A DNA stretch of 64,000 nucleotides from CAVVJA01 sp963801715. Lineage in GTDB: Bacteria; Actinomycetota; Actinomycetes; Mycobacteriales; Jatrophihabitantaceae. The notes beneath the pieces are model-generated. The model saw nothing but the letters and a program-made list of their open reading frames with translations. It did not search any database and was not told the DNA's origin. The stretch is from the NCBI GenBank assembly GCA_963801715.1, contig CAWDGB010000007.1, positions 186,001 to 250,000 of the forward strand, given 5' to 3'. Positions 1 to 9,950 of this stretch are shown here, one piece after another. The position numbers and the translations under genes were made by a program. Each line of letters opens with the position of its first letter. Position 1 is the stretch's first letter.

Positions 1-1092
1 GGCTACCGCGACGATGACCGGGTGGCGTTGCACCCGACGGGCCAGCCGCCCGAAGAACCCGTCGTCGCTGCTTGGCGCGGCGGGTGTGATCTTGCGCCCC
101 CACGAGCTGAGCAGAGCCGGCACCAGCGTCAGTCCGGCGGCGAGCGCGACCAGCACGGTGGCGATGCCGCCGATCGCCAGCGAGGTGAAGGTCGGGTCGC
201 CGAACGCGAACAGTCCCGCCAGTGAGGCGATGACGATCATCGCCGAGAAGCTGATCGTGCGCCCGGCGGTCCCCACAGTCCGGGTTACGGCCTCGGCGAG
301 CTCACCCTCCGGGTCGGCGCCGCGTTCCTCCCGGAATCGGCTGACGATCAGCAGGCTGTAATCCACCGCGAGTGCGATGCCGAACAACGCGACCACGTCG
401 ATGGCGTACCCGCCTACGTCGATGACCTTGGTGACCGCCAGCAGGATCAGCAGTGCGCCGGCCACCGTGACCAGCGCGCCGAGCACCGGCATCAGCGCGG
501 AACGCCAGCCGCGGAACACCAGGAACAGCGCCAGCAGCAGAATCGGCAGTGCGATGGCCTCGCCCTTCACCAGGTCCTTCTGGGTAGCGTCGTTCTGGTC
601 GCTCATCGCGGCCAACTGGCCGCCGACCTTCACGGTCGCACCCGGAACAGCACCGTCCAGCGTCTTACGCACCTGGGCGACGTCGTCCTTGATCGTCGCC
701 ATGTCGGTGGTCTCGTCCAGCGTGATGACGATCAGGCTGGCGCTGCTGTCGGTGGCGCGCAGCCGAGGATCGCCGGCGGTGTAGGCATTGACGACGTCGA
801 CCACGTGGGGCAGCCCGGACACCGACTGGCTCGCCCGCACGACCGCCGCGCGGGTGGCCGGGTCATCGACGGGCCGGCCGTCCACGACGGCGATCAGGCT
901 CACGCTGGTGGTGCTCGCGTCGTCGAGGAGCTGTGCCCCCTGCACTGACTCCGAAGAGCCGGCACCGTTGGAGTCCTTGAGGTGACTGAACACGCTGCTG
1001 CCGACCGCGATGCCGACCACAAACAGAATCGCCCACGCGAGCAGCACCAGCCGCCGGTGTCGATATACCGAGTGCCCGATTGCACTAAACAT
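1..1092 (-). CDS. MMPL/RND-family membrane transporter, N-terminal part (truncated by window edge)
   Basis: The reading frame starts with ATG at 1092 after a GGAAGG ribosome binding site and stays open for 364 codons to the window edge. It shows a short cytoplasmic start, one membrane helix at about residues 14-34, a long extracytoplasmic loop of about 150 residues, then several hydrophobic helices. The helix with AVDYSLLIVSRF carries the Asp-Tyr pair that MMPL/RND transporters use for proton relay. MMPL proteins export lipids, siderophores or drugs using proton motive force; the substrate cannot be told here. Only the first half of the protein is present. The family assignment is firm, the cargo unknown. 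Confidence 0.93.
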   Translation of the reverse strand, partial: MFSAIGHSVYRHRRLVLLAWAILFVVGIAVGSSVFSHLKDSNGAGSSESVQGAQLLDDASTTSVSLIAVVDGRPVDDPATRAAVVRASQSVSGLPHVVDVVNAYTAGDPRLRATDSSASLIVITLDETTDMATIKDDVAQVRKTLDGAVPGATVKVGGQLAAMSDQNDATQKDLVKGEAIALPILLLALFLVFRGWRSALMPVLGALVTVAGALLILLAVTKVIDVGGYAIDVVALFGIALAVDYSLLIVSRFREERGADPEGELAEAVTRTVGTAGRTISFSAMIVIASLAGLFAFGDPTFTSLAIGGIATVLVALAAGLTLVPALLSSWGRKITPAAPSSDDGFFGRLARRVQRHPVIVAVA

Positions 1093-1308
1093 GCCAATCA
1101 CCTTCCGTCGGGCCCCCGCCGCCGACGCCCCGGCCGGTGCGAATGCTGAACGCTTTGGAGTGGATTCACGGTCGTCGCTTGCGCTGTCGTGATGCTGTCG
1201 CATCTCTGTCCTTGCGGTGAAACGGCCCCCGAGCGCGGACAGCGGGACGACAGGACACCGCTGCACGCTCGAACGTGACCGAGATTGCCAGCCGGAGAAG
1301 GTTTCGCC

Positions 1309-1518
1309 GTGATTGTCTTGCGTGTTCCGCGGATGGCGTCGCGGCGAGATGTCCGCGCCGTGACGGCCGCGCTACGCGACCTACCCGGGGTGGAGACGAT
1401 TCAGGCGGACTCGGTCACGGCCTCGCTGGTCGTGGAGGGGACGGTATTGGAGCGGGATGTGCGGCTCATGCTGACCGAACTGGGCTTCTCGGCGGATGCC
1501 CAGCCGGCACGACCTTAG
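1309..1518 (+). CDS. Small HMA-like (heavy-metal-associated fold) protein lacking the metal motif
   Basis: A 69-residue protein starts with GTG at 1309, seven bases after a strong GGAGAAGG ribosome binding site; an upstream TTG at 1285 is less likely because the ribosome site would lie inside the gene. The pattern (VLRVPRMASRRDVRAVTAAL, then a Gly-Val-Glu turn and a second beta-alpha half) matches the beta-alpha-beta-beta-alpha-beta ferredoxin-like fold of HMA domains. The CxxC metal ligands are absent, so metal transport is doubtful. The stop codon overlaps the stop of the convergent regulator gene (TTAG shared at 1515-1518). Fold assignment is inference from pattern. Confidence 0.6.
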   Translation: MIVLRVPRMASRRDVRAVTAALRDLPGVETIQADSVTASLVVEGTVLERDVRLMLTELGFSADAQPARP

Positions 1519-4500
1519 CCGGAAGCATGTAGGCCGGACGCGGCGCCGCGTTCCGCGGCCGCCGCATAGGCCGGGGCATCGAGCATTGATCGTGCGGCCG
1601 CAGCTGTCCGCGCGGCGTCGGCTTGCTCCTGGGGCGTGCGCGGCCGGTCGTAGGTCTGCCGCAACCCGCTGGCGCGCCCGAGCAGTTCGGCGGCACGCGC
1701 CGGATCGTCGTCGGCCGCAGCAGCTCGGGCCAGGCCCTCCAGACCAGTTGCGACCAGACCAACCTCGCCAGCGGATTGCCCGAGCTCGACCAGCGCGGCA
1801 TAGCCGTCACGGGCGGAGGACAGATCACCCGCCCGCTCATCGCAGGCCGTCCTGCCGGCCAGCGCCAGTCCGGTCGCAAGTCGCACGCCGAGTCGCTGAA
1901 ACGCGTCGTAGGCCCGGTCGAACAGTGGTCGCGCCGTCGTGAGGTCGCCTCGACGTTGGGCGAGCACCGCGTCCCCGTAGGTAGCCAGGACCCGACCGGC
2001 GTCGTCTCCCACCTGGTCGGAAACGCTGCCCACGCGGGCGAAACACGCGGAAGCATCGTCGATGCGGCCCAACGACAGCAGCGCCAAGCCCAGGTCCGCG
2101 GTTGCCCATTGCGCAGTGTTGTGCACGCCGGCTCGGCTGGCCACCTCGATCGCCTCCTCGAGGACCGGCACCGCTTCGGCGTGATGCCCGAAACGGCTCA
2201 ACGCCCAGCCACGGTGGTACAGGACCGCGGACAGCCCCCACCCGTCCCCCAAGGCGCGGAACCGCGCCGTTGCGTCGGCGGACGCGGCTCGGAACCCTGG
2301 CTCGTCGCCACGCTTGGCGAGTGTTTCCATCCGAACGAACCCGGCGACGGCCTGCCCCCAATCATCGTTCAGGGCAGCGAATTCCCGGTCGGCGTCCTCG
2401 AGCAGCGCCCGCATGTCGGCGCGGGACGTGTCGGCGACTCCTTCGACGCTGAGCAGCAGGCGAGAGAACGCGGCGCGCCGCCGATCGCCGATAGCCTCGA
2501 AGATCTGCAGGCTCTCATCCGCAGCCGCGGCGCACTGGGCGCTCGGATGCACCAGGCACGCTCGTGGACGCTCCACCAGCGACACGGCCTGCAGAGCTCG
2601 CGCTCGCGCTTGCGGCGACCCACCGGGTAACGCCAACACCCGACGCAGCGTCTCGCGCCCCTCGAGGTGGCGACCCATATGCCAATACATTCCCAGTGAG
2701 CCCGCCAGGGTCAATGCTTCGTCGGCACGGTTATCCGTGTGGATCAGCCAGTCCAGGGCGCCGCGAACGTTGGCGTTCTCCGCGCGCATCACCCCCAACC
2801 AATGCGCGTGCCCCGGCCCCCGTAATCCGGCCTCGATCTGCTCAGCCAGCCGGAGAAAGTGTGCCGCATGGGCCGCAGCGACCGCCTCGCCCTCATCAGC
2901 GGCCTCCAGCCGTTCGGCGGCGTACTGCCGCAGCATCTCCAACATGCGATATCGGGTGGTGCCAGCGGCAGCGCCGGTCAACACCAACGATTGCTTCACC
3001 AGCCGGTCCAGCACATCGAGTACCGCAGACGCCGGCAACTCGTGGTCGGCTACGACGGCCTCCGCTGCGGCCAGCGTCCAGCCACCACGAAAGACCGCGA
3101 TACGTCGAAATAGGCGCTGCTCAGACGAGGTCAGCAGGTCGTGGCTCCAGCCGACGGTATTACGCAACGTCTGCTGGCGCGCCTCAGCCGTCCGGTTGCC
3201 CGACGTCAGGACGGCGAAGCGGTCCTGCACCCGCTCCGCCAGCTCTGTCGCGCTCAGGCTGGCCAATCGAGCCGCAGCCAACTCCAATGCCAGCGGAATG
3301 CCGTCCAGGCGCTGGCAAATCAATCCAACGGCCGTCAGCGCATCGTCGTCGGCACCCATGTCAGGCCGGACCGCAACCGCCCGATCTAGGAACAGTTGCG
3401 CCGCGGCGAAGTCCGGAACTCGAGACGCCTCCGTGCCCGGCGGCGGCACCGGCAGCGGTGCGACAGGCAGCTGCACCTCACCCGGCACGGCGAGCGCCTC
3501 TCGGCTAGTGGCCAGAATCCGAACACCCGGGCAACGGCCGAGGATCGTCTCGATCAGCGACGCCGCCGGCTCGAGCAGGTGCTCGCAGTTGTCCATCACG
3601 AGCAACATTCCGCGCCGCGCCAGATGACCAGTGAGCACATCGGTCGGATGGTGCGTTATCGTCCCTCCCTCGATGCTCAGCCCCAGCGCGTCTGCGATGG
3701 TGGATGCCAGCATGTCGGCGTCCCGGATTGGCGCCAACCGCACGAACCAGGATCCATCCGGAAAGCGCGGGCTCGCCGAACGGGCAGCTTCCACCGCTAG
3801 TGAAGTCTTGCCCGCGCCACCTGGCCCAACCAGCGTGATCAGACGGGTGTCAACAAGCTGCTGCAGAACCCGGCTCAGCTCACTGCCGCGGCCGACGAAC
3901 GACGTCCAGCGCAGCGGCAGGTTCCCGGTCGGCGGCACGCCGGCCGCTAGCGCCTCAGCACCGCGAGTGCTGCTCAACGGACCAACCGCCGAATCCTGGC
4001 GCAGGATTTGCTCCATCACGGTGCGCAATTCGCGCGACGGGTCAAGCCCAAGCTCATCGGCGAGCCGTTGCCGCGTGTGCGCATAAACCTCCAGCGCCTC
4101 CACCTGCCGGCCGGCATTGAACAGGGCAGTCATCAGCTGGCCCACCAACCGTTCCCGAATCGGCTCCTCGGTCACGACCGGCTCCAGGTCGGCGACCAGC
4201 TCGGCGTACCGGCCGAGCGTCAGCATTCGCTCGGCTCGCTCCGCAACCGCCGCCAACCACAGCTCGGTCAACCTCGCCACCTCGACGAGCGTCCACGGCT
4301 CACCCGCGAAGTCCGCCAGCGGCTCCCCCCGCCACAACATGAGAGCCCGGTCGTAGCAGCCGACCGCCCGGCCCGGATCACCGGTGCGCCTGGCCGCCTG
4401 GATCAAGGAGGGAAACTCGTGCGCATCTACCGCCAGCGCATCCAGGTCGAGCCGGTACCCGGCCCCGTCTCGCCGCACTCGGTCGCGGCAACCCATGCCG

Positions 4501-4724
4501 GCCAGCGCGCGCCGTAGCTTCGACACGCGGATCTGCAGTGCGTTGAGCGGATCGTCTGGCAGATCGGCCGGCGCCCACAACTGTCCAACCAGCGAACTGG
4601 CGGAGACCATCCGCCCCGCCGACAACGCCAACAACGCCAACAGGGCACGCTCCCCCTTGCCGGGCAGACGTTGCGCGACGGCGTCGACCACAACCTCAAA
4701 CGGGCCGAGTAGCCGCACCTGCAT
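1515..4724 (-). CDS. AfsR/SARP-type transcriptional regulator with BTAD and STAND ATPase domains
   Basis: This 1069-residue protein begins MQVRLLGPFEVV, the usual start of SARP regulators. Order of domains: OmpR-like winged helix (about 1-95), bacterial transcriptional activator domain (about 95-245), an NB-ARC/AAA-type ATPase with Walker A GPGGAGKT near residue 300 and Walker B LLVMDNCEHL near residue 375, then a long TPR-rich C-terminus. Such proteins activate secondary metabolism or adjacent genes in response to an unknown signal. No biosynthetic cluster is adjacent, so the target is not evident. ATG at 4724 is preferred over GTG at 4733 because the SARP homology starts there. Confidence 0.92.
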   Translation of the reverse strand: MQVRLLGPFEVVVDAVAQRLPGKGERALLALLALSAGRMVSASSLVGQLWAPADLPDDPLNALQIRVSKLRRALAGMGCRDRVRRDGAGYRLDLDALAVDAHEFPSLIQAARRTGDPGRAVGCYDRALMLWRGEPLADFAGEPWTLVEVARLTELWLAAVAERAERMLTLGRYAELVADLEPVVTEEPIRERLVGQLMTALFNAGRQVEALEVYAHTRQRLADELGLDPSRELRTVMEQILRQDSAVGPLSSTRGAEALAAGVPPTGNLPLRWTSFVGRGSELSRVLQQLVDTRLITLVGPGGAGKTSLAVEAARSASPRFPDGSWFVRLAPIRDADMLASTIADALGLSIEGGTITHHPTDVLTGHLARRGMLLVMDNCEHLLEPAASLIETILGRCPGVRILATSREALAVPGEVQLPVAPLPVPPPGTEASRVPDFAAAQLFLDRAVAVRPDMGADDDALTAVGLICQRLDGIPLALELAAARLASLSATELAERVQDRFAVLTSGNRTAEARQQTLRNTVGWSHDLLTSSEQRLFRRIAVFRGGWTLAAAEAVVADHELPASAVLDVLDRLVKQSLVLTGAAAGTTRYRMLEMLRQYAAERLEAADEGEAVAAAHAAHFLRLAEQIEAGLRGPGHAHWLGVMRAENANVRGALDWLIHTDNRADEALTLAGSLGMYWHMGRHLEGRETLRRVLALPGGSPQARARALQAVSLVERPRACLVHPSAQCAAAADESLQIFEAIGDRRRAAFSRLLLSVEGVADTSRADMRALLEDADREFAALNDDWGQAVAGFVRMETLAKRGDEPGFRAASADATARFRALGDGWGLSAVLYHRGWALSRFGHHAEAVPVLEEAIEVASRAGVHNTAQWATADLGLALLSLGRIDDASACFARVGSVSDQVGDDAGRVLATYGDAVLAQRRGDLTTARPLFDRAYDAFQRLGVRLATGLALAGRTACDERAGDLSSARDGYAALVELGQSAGEVGLVATGLEGLARAAAADDDPARAAELLGRASGLRQTYDRPRTPQEQADAARTAAAARSMLDAPAYAAAAERGAASGLHASG

Positions 4725-5260
4725 CCGGACCACCCCAACCGTTCGCTACCGGACTAGACACGCAATTCTCCCAGCCGGCTGCCAACTGGACAACGAATCG
4801 CAGCGGAGCCCTCGGTCGTGCCGTCGCCGTGTGCACCCCAGCACGGCAGGTGCAGAAGACGCTAACCGTGAACTTGGTGCCGGCCGGGATCACCGTTCTG
4901 CGCCTTCACGCCGCTGGTCGCGTCCGGCGTGCAGCGGTGGCAGCGGGCATGCCGAGAGCAGGAGGCGTAGCGGCGACACCCCGGGATGACCGCGAGTGCG
5001 GTGAGCGTCCGCCCTGACGGGGCTGCGGCCCGGACGCGACGACCGTTCATGATCGACCTGCTCGAATGCGCAGTCAGGAATCTGCCACCGGTGGCATCGC
5101 GTTGAGGTGTCGTTCGGGTCTCGGCGAGCGCAACCATCAGCCGTTGGTGCGAACAACGATGGCCTCGGCCCCGTTCTCGCTCACGGGGGTCGAGGCCATC
5201 GTTTGGATCAGTCACCAGCACATCCGGACTGTCGTGCGGTGACGTTCAGGGTGGCGGGTG
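4725..5260. other. Intergenic region between SARP regulator and CHRD gene
   Basis: About 530 bases hold the SARP promoter side and the CHRD gene terminator (separate entry). I see no reading frame here with convincing codon bias or family resemblance; short overlapping frames on both strands look like GC-rich noise. Confidence 0.5.
5156..5202 (-). terminator. Strong hairpin terminator downstream of the CHRD gene
   Basis: ACGATGGCCTCG (5156-5167) pairs perfectly with CGAGGCCATCGT (5191-5202), with a further inner CCCCGT/ACGGGG pairing. It lies about 60 bases past the stop of the CHRD/DUF3455 gene. The long perfect stem and short T/A flanks fit a rho-independent terminator that could serve both directions. 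Confidence 0.75.
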
Positions 5261-6211
5261 TTAGCCGTTGATGAATACGTAGTCGGCTTGGTAGGGGACG
5301 TTGACGATCGGGGCGGCCTGCGGGTCGCAGGTGCCGGTCGGGGCGACACCGCCGACGGTGTTGAGGCGCAGCACCTCTACCGCGCGAGACAGCAGTCCGC
5401 TCGACTTGCCGATCTGGGTCGCGTCGAGGTTCAGCTCGGCGATGTTGCCGTCGCCGTTGCCGTTCTTGCTGACCAGCTTGCCGGTGACCGCGCTGCCGTC
5501 GGGTGCCTGCCACTGTGGCACGCCGGCGAGTGGTCGCACGAAGGTGTGGTGGATGTCGTCGGTCAGGTGCGCGTCGACGTCGTGCTGGGTGAACGCGAAC
5601 GAGCCGTCACCAATCGGCGTGCAGGCGTAGATCTGGCTGCCCAGCACGACCGACTCCTGCAGGGCGGCCACGCCGGTGGTGGCGACCGGGTGGTTGAGCT
5701 GGTGGAACTGGGCCCGCACCGCGCCACTCGGGAACTTGGTGGTGTGCAGGTCGGTGTAGAAGCCACCCGGGTTGCTGCGCAGTGCGTCGAGCACGGTCGG
5801 GTCGCTGACCGTGACGGTGCCGGACGCGAAGCCATCCGCGGAGCGCGGCGTGGTGAACAGCGGCACCACCACGGGGCCGTCCACTCCTCGACCCCCGGCA
5901 TGGATATCTGCCTGGGTCGGCGTGCCGAGACCGCGCCACGAGACCGAGTAGCTGAGCGTGTTGCCGTTAATTCCGACCAGTTCCAGCGCCTGCCCGTGCG
6001 CAGCGCCGGGGGTCACCTCGTTGCGGCCCTCTAGGCTGGCAACCAGGGTGGCGGGCGCTGCGGTCGAGTCGCCCGGCACGGTGATCCCCGCCTGCGCTGT
6101 CACGTCACTGTTGGCTGACGCCGCGCTGATGGCCAGCGTGCCTAATGCGACCCCGGCGGCGAGGGCGGCGCCGAGGCCGAACGCCAGGCGACGTTTCGTA
6201 GTGCTACTCAT
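5261..6211 (-). CDS. Secreted CHRD-domain plus DUF3455-domain protein
   Basis: A 316-residue exported protein starts with ATG at 6211 behind GGAAGGA; the much longer upstream frame lacks support. Residues 1 to about 41 form a Sec signal (charged MSSTTKRR start, hydrophobic core, ASA-type cleavage site). Residues about 60-170 match the CHRD (chordin-like) domain, with the HAGGRGVDGPVVVPLF region. Residues about 175-316 match DUF3455 (YACTPIGDGSFAFTQHDV, then VPQWQAPDGS, then VPYQADYVFI). The role of either domain in bacteria is not established; DUF3455 proteins are extracellular. A strong terminator follows. Confidence 0.85.
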   Translation of the reverse strand: MSSTTKRRLAFGLGAALAAGVALGTLAISAASANSDVTAQAGITVPGDSTAAPATLVASLEGRNEVTPGAAHGQALELVGINGNTLSYSVSWRGLGTPTQADIHAGGRGVDGPVVVPLFTTPRSADGFASGTVTVSDPTVLDALRSNPGGFYTDLHTTKFPSGAVRAQFHQLNHPVATTGVAALQESVVLGSQIYACTPIGDGSFAFTQHDVDAHLTDDIHHTFVRPLAGVPQWQAPDGSAVTGKLVSKNGNGDGNIAELNLDATQIGKSSGLLSRAVEVLRLNTVGGVAPTGTCDPQAAPIVNVPYQADYVFING

Positions 6212-6494
6212 GATGGTCCTTCCGGATCCGCGGCCGACGTCTGGTACGCGGCCCGCACCCGTAGTACGTGGACTAAGTGGCCCGGCGCCCATCCACACCG
6301 TGCGGGAAAGCTCACAGCCACCCGAGCGAACCGAATTGCTGCCGCACCCGTAAAGATTCCGCGTTGGCGTTCGTCGTGTCAGGCCGCGAACTCGGGACCG
6401 AAAAGGTTCGTGGCGGATCGCCAGCAGTTGCTGACGGATCAACTCGACGAACGGCGCCGGCCTGCACAGTCGACGGCGCCGGGCACGCGGTGAT

Positions 6495-6795
6495 CTAGAC
6501 GTGCTCGCCAAACGTTGCCGAGCAGTCCGGCAGCGTAGCAACGACCCGGGTCAGAAACCGACGCAGGTCGCTGTCGTCCGGCTCCAGCGACAGCCACGCC
6601 ACCCGGCTGTCGTCCTGCCCTTCGGCGGCGAGCCGCTGGCTGAGCCGCGTCGTCTTGCCAAACCCGGCAGGTGCGGAGACCAGGACTAGCCGCGGCCTTG
6701 TCGCAGCCGAGAACGTGAGCCACGCGGCAAGCCTCGGCCGAGGAACGAGTGCCCGCCGCAGCGAAGGAACGCGCGACGCCGGCAGAGGCGGCCAC
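6495..6795 (-). pseudogene. Remnant of a MalT-like LuxR regulator (N-terminal ATPase only)
   Basis: The minus strand encodes the first hundred residues of a MalT-type regulator: a VPSLRRALVPRPRL lead-in, Walker A SAPAGFGKTTRL, and the following WLSLEPDDSDLRRFLTRVV segment, then stops. Full MalT-like proteins (two complete ones are in this window at 29.7 and 43.2 kb) run 750-950 residues with a C-terminal LuxR helix-turn-helix, all missing here. No clear start or ribosome site is seen. It is best read as a decayed fragment upstream of the methyltransferase gene. Confidence 0.75.
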
Positions 6796-6900
6796 GATTC
6801 CCCCGCCGGTCGTTCACGGCGCCTATGCCACCGCCGCGTCCTGGAAACAGCAACGTTGACTGCTCCACGCCGAGCAAGAACGCCAGTAGCCTCGTCCGGT

Positions 6901-7680
6901 ATGAGTCGCCTTCCCCATCTGGCGGCGAACGTCGGGTATTGGTCCTCCCGGACGGCCGGCGAGCTTGACCTGGCCCGCCGACGATGGGCGGACACCGAAC
7001 CGTGTTGGGGCATCTACGACATTCCCGAGTCAGTAGCTCGGGTGCTGCCGGCTGACCCGACCGGCCTGCGGGTGGCCGAACTCGGCTGCGGCACTGGGTA
7101 CGTCTCGGCCTGGCTGTCCCGCGCCGGAGCCCAGCCGGTCGCGATCGATCCGACTCCCAGCCAATTGCGCATCGCGCGGCGCATGCAGGACGAGACTGGG
7201 CTGCGGTTTCCGCTAATCCGTGCGGCTGGAGAGCACGTGCCGCTCGCGAGCGCGTCGGTCGACCTGGTGATCAGCGAGTACGGCGCGGCGATCTGGGCGG
7301 ACCCGCGCCTCTGGATCGCCGAGGCCGCGCGCATCCTGCGCCCGGGCGGAGAGCTGGTATTTCTCGGCAACAGCACGCTGCTGATCCTCTGCGCGCCAGA
7401 CGTCGACACCGAGCCGGTGGCGCCGATGCTGCACCGCCCATTACGCGGGATGTACAGCGTCAGTTGGCCCGATGACCCGACCGTCGAGTTTCACCTCTCT
7501 CCTGGCGACTGGATCCGGCTCCTGCGCCGCAACGGCTTCGAAGTTCTTGACCTGGTCGAGCTCTACGCATCCGAGGACGAGACGCGTACCCCGATGGCGA
7601 TCCCGCCGACGTGGGCCCAGCGCTGGCCCATCGAGGAAATATGGCGCGCCCGCCGCACAGCCGCACCGGCCGACGTCTGA
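6901..7680 (+). CDS. Class I SAM-dependent methyltransferase
   Basis: The 259-residue protein begins MSRLPHLAANVGYW at ATG 6901. Motif I is VAELGCGTGYVSAWL (about residues 58-72), followed by an acidic strand end (AIDPTPSQL) and the late motif RILRPGGELVFLGNS. This is the Methyltransf_11-type fold that transfers a methyl group from S-adenosylmethionine; the acceptor is unknown. It stands alone between a LuxR remnant and a DoxX gene. The ribosome site is weak (around CTCGTCCGGT), so a leaderless start is possible. Confidence 0.9.
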   Translation: MSRLPHLAANVGYWSSRTAGELDLARRRWADTEPCWGIYDIPESVARVLPADPTGLRVAELGCGTGYVSAWLSRAGAQPVAIDPTPSQLRIARRMQDETGLRFPLIRAAGEHVPLASASVDLVISEYGAAIWADPRLWIAEAARILRPGGELVFLGNSTLLILCAPDVDTEPVAPMLHRPLRGMYSVSWPDDPTVEFHLSPGDWIRLLRRNGFEVLDLVELYASEDETRTPMAIPPTWAQRWPIEEIWRARRTAAPADV

Positions 7681-7966
7681 TTACGGACGCGAGAAGGACA
7701 GTGCCGTTGATCTTGGTTAGCGGCCGCTCGTGAACGATCCAGCTGCGCGCCGCTCGACGGTCCACACGACCGAGCAGATCGACGGCTCCGGCGCCGGCCA
7801 AATGCGGCCTGACCACGACGTGTTGGACAGCCGTCCGAAGAACGACTCTGCGCCGCGAACTGGAACGCTGTGAGCGGCTGGCCTACGCGGTGCCCCGGGC
7901 TCGCTCCGAACCGGCGTTTATCCCTTAAATGCATTTGCCGGTCGGCAGGACGGGCAGGATGGAGCT

Positions 7967-8482
7967 ATGTCGGTGATTCGTGCCATCGCTCGTCCCATGA
8001 TTGCGTCGATGTTCGTGGCAGGCGGCCTCGACACGCTCCGCCATCCTGCGCCCAAGGTCCCGGCGGCGGACCCCGTGGTCAGCGGGCTGGCTCAGTGGCT
8101 GCCTAGCGGTGTCAGTACCAAGCAGGTGGTGTTGGCCGACGGTGCGCTGAAGGTGGCGGCCGGCGGGCTGCTGGCGTTCGGCAGGTTCCCGCGCCTGTCA
8201 GCGTTGGCGCTCGCCGGCAGTCTGGTGCCGACGACGATCGCCGGACATCCGTTCTGGAAGGAGTCGGACCCCGCGAAGCGCAGGCAGCAACGAGTGCACT
8301 TCACCAAGAACGTGAGCATGCTGGGCGGCCTGCTGATCGCCGCTGTCGACACGGAGGGCAAGCCCTCGCTGGCCTGGCGCGCTCGCCGTGCACCCGAAGC
8401 CGTCAAGCATGCGGCCGCCGACCTGCGCCGCGACGTGCTCGGTACCACAGCTACCGCCGTGCGCGTGCGGCTGGCCGGCTGA
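7967..8482 (+). CDS. DoxX family membrane protein
   Basis: A 171-residue protein with the DoxX layout: a first helix MIASMFVAGGLDTLRHP, a loop, a second helix pair around VLADGALKVAAGGLLAF, the FWKESDP segment and a C-terminal helix NVSMLGGLLIAAVD. DoxX-type proteins are four-helix membrane proteins, in mycobacteria linked to redox defence with superoxide dismutase. GGATGG lies just upstream of ATG 7967. No partner gene is adjacent, and the roughly 285 bases before it hold no recognisable gene. Confidence 0.88.
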   Translation: MSVIRAIARPMIASMFVAGGLDTLRHPAPKVPAADPVVSGLAQWLPSGVSTKQVVLADGALKVAAGGLLAFGRFPRLSALALAGSLVPTTIAGHPFWKESDPAKRRQQRVHFTKNVSMLGGLLIAAVDTEGKPSLAWRARRAPEAVKHAAADLRRDVLGTTATAVRVRLAG

Positions 8483-8688
8483 GTCGTCCGAACGGTGCAC
8501 TCGTACGGCGGTTCGGGGTGATGAATGCTGTGCAACCCCTGCCCAGATGAGGATCGGCCGTACGATGCGGGTGAATTCTCGATCTAGTCGTGCGGTGAGT
8601 TCACTGAGCCACACCTCGATAGGTGCCCGCGAAACCCGCCCGACCATCTGCCCGTGGCCCGTGCGCGCACCCATCTGTGCGCTGCCAG

Positions 8689-9439
8689 TCAGGGTGCAGG
8701 GCCGGCGACGGGCTTCAGCTTCTCTGCGAGAAATGCCAGCACCCGGTCGACGCCCTCCTGCTGGCGGTGTTCGGTCAGCGTCGCGTGCTTTCGGCCGGGG
8801 AACTGCACGGCGATGAAGTTGTCGCCGAGTTCGCGGTGCAGCGTGTCGAAGCGGGTGCCGACCGCCGGGTCGCGTTCGTAGCGCAGGCCGAGCACTTGAC
8901 ACCCGTCGGCGACCTTGGCCTTGACCGACTCGAGATCGGCGCGGCTGATCCCCAGGTCGGCCCGGCGGGTTTTTCCCACCGGTGCGGGCGTCGCCGGCTG
9001 GGCCAGCACCGGGGCCGCGATCGGGGCGTCGGCGAGCATCGCGAGGGCGAAGCCACCGGTGAGACACATGCCGACGGCGCCGACGCCGGGTCCACCAAGC
9101 TGCTCGTGCAGCTCGCGAGCTAGCGAGCGCAGCCACGTCGCCACCGGACTGGTCCGCCCGACAGCGAACATGCTGAACTCCCGGTTGACGCAGATGCGTG
9201 CGATGGACCGGACGGACTCCGCTACCGTCGCCTCGGCCTCAGGCCGGCCGAACAGCGACGGCATCACCACAGTGAACCCACGCTCCAACCACCTCCTCGG
9301 CGAAGGCGATCACCGTCGGTGTGATGCCGGGGACCTCGTGAATCACAATCACGCCCGGCCCGCTGCCCTTGCGGTAGGTCGGGTGGGTCACTCCGTTCGC
9401 GGTATGGCCGCCAGGCGTCCAGGACTCGAGCAGGCTCAT
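8689..9439 (-). pseudogene. Dienelactone hydrolase family protein, disrupted by a +1 frameshift
   Basis: Two frames make one alpha/beta hydrolase. The N-terminal part (from ATG 9439) has the GPGVIVIHEVPGI strand; after about residue 48 the frame must shift to continue with ERGFTVVMPSLFGRP, the nucleophile elbow VGMCLTGG (Cys, as in dienelactone hydrolase) and a late FPGRKHATLTEHR His segment. The total of 751 bases equals 250 codons plus one base, so a single extra G near 9288 (in GTTGGAGCG) explains the break. The enzyme would hydrolyse dienelactone-like or ester substrates. It may be a pseudogene or a sequencing error. Confidence 0.82.
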
Positions 9440-9950
9440 GGCAGGGAACCCTATGTGTAGTGCAGACAATGCTGAATGGGGTTCGCGATCGTCAAAGATC
9501 GTTTCGGCTTGATAGGCAGTGCCGGCTTTGACGGGGTCTGCCCCCACGTTGACTCTTTGATGCTCTTCGCCGTCCAGGTCGAAGGTGTGCCGCGGACCTC
9601 GAGCCGGTGCGCCGTGCACGTGGTTCGGCCCGGACGTCATCCCTGAACTTAGCGGTGCTCGAGAGCTCGGCTTGCCGAGACGGAAGCGGTCTAACCTTCC
9701 GTTTGTGCGCCCCCCATTCCGCCGGACCGTCGTCGCACGCACTTTGCTCTGGCGCTTCCCGTCTGCTCTGGCGGGTCATGGGCGCGAAACCGCCAGAGCT
9801 GGGGCGTCCGTTTAGGGCCCGATCCGCAGTTCTTCGCCCGTGCGATGGAGGTGCTGCGGTTGGAGACATGAAGCGCGCCATCAGGGCCAACGGCGACAGA
9901 TCCGGGCGGCGTCAGACCGTCGATGACGGTGGTTCGTGTTCCGTCCGGTC
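9440..9950. other. Gene-poor region with a short hairpin
   Basis: About 510 bases without a supported gene. A perfect 10-bp inverted repeat, GCTCTGGCGG (9765-9774) with CCGCCAGAGC (9790-9799), is present. A short plus-strand frame ending at the TGA near 9878 has a protein-like tail (GPDPQFFARAMEVLRLET) and may be the end of a lost gene, but no family is recognised. Confidence 0.4.

Noticed and set aside
1..1100. Plus-strand frames opposite the MMPL gene
   Set aside because: They are antisense to a clear MMPL reading frame and show no family features.
7681..7966. Minus-strand frame with IVHERPLTKINGTVLLAS
   Set aside because: No family recognised and the frame is not continuous with codon bias; left unannotated.
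9765..9799. 10-bp perfect hairpin as a terminator
   Set aside because: It is not close to the end of any supported gene and has no T-run; it could equally be a protein-binding dyad.
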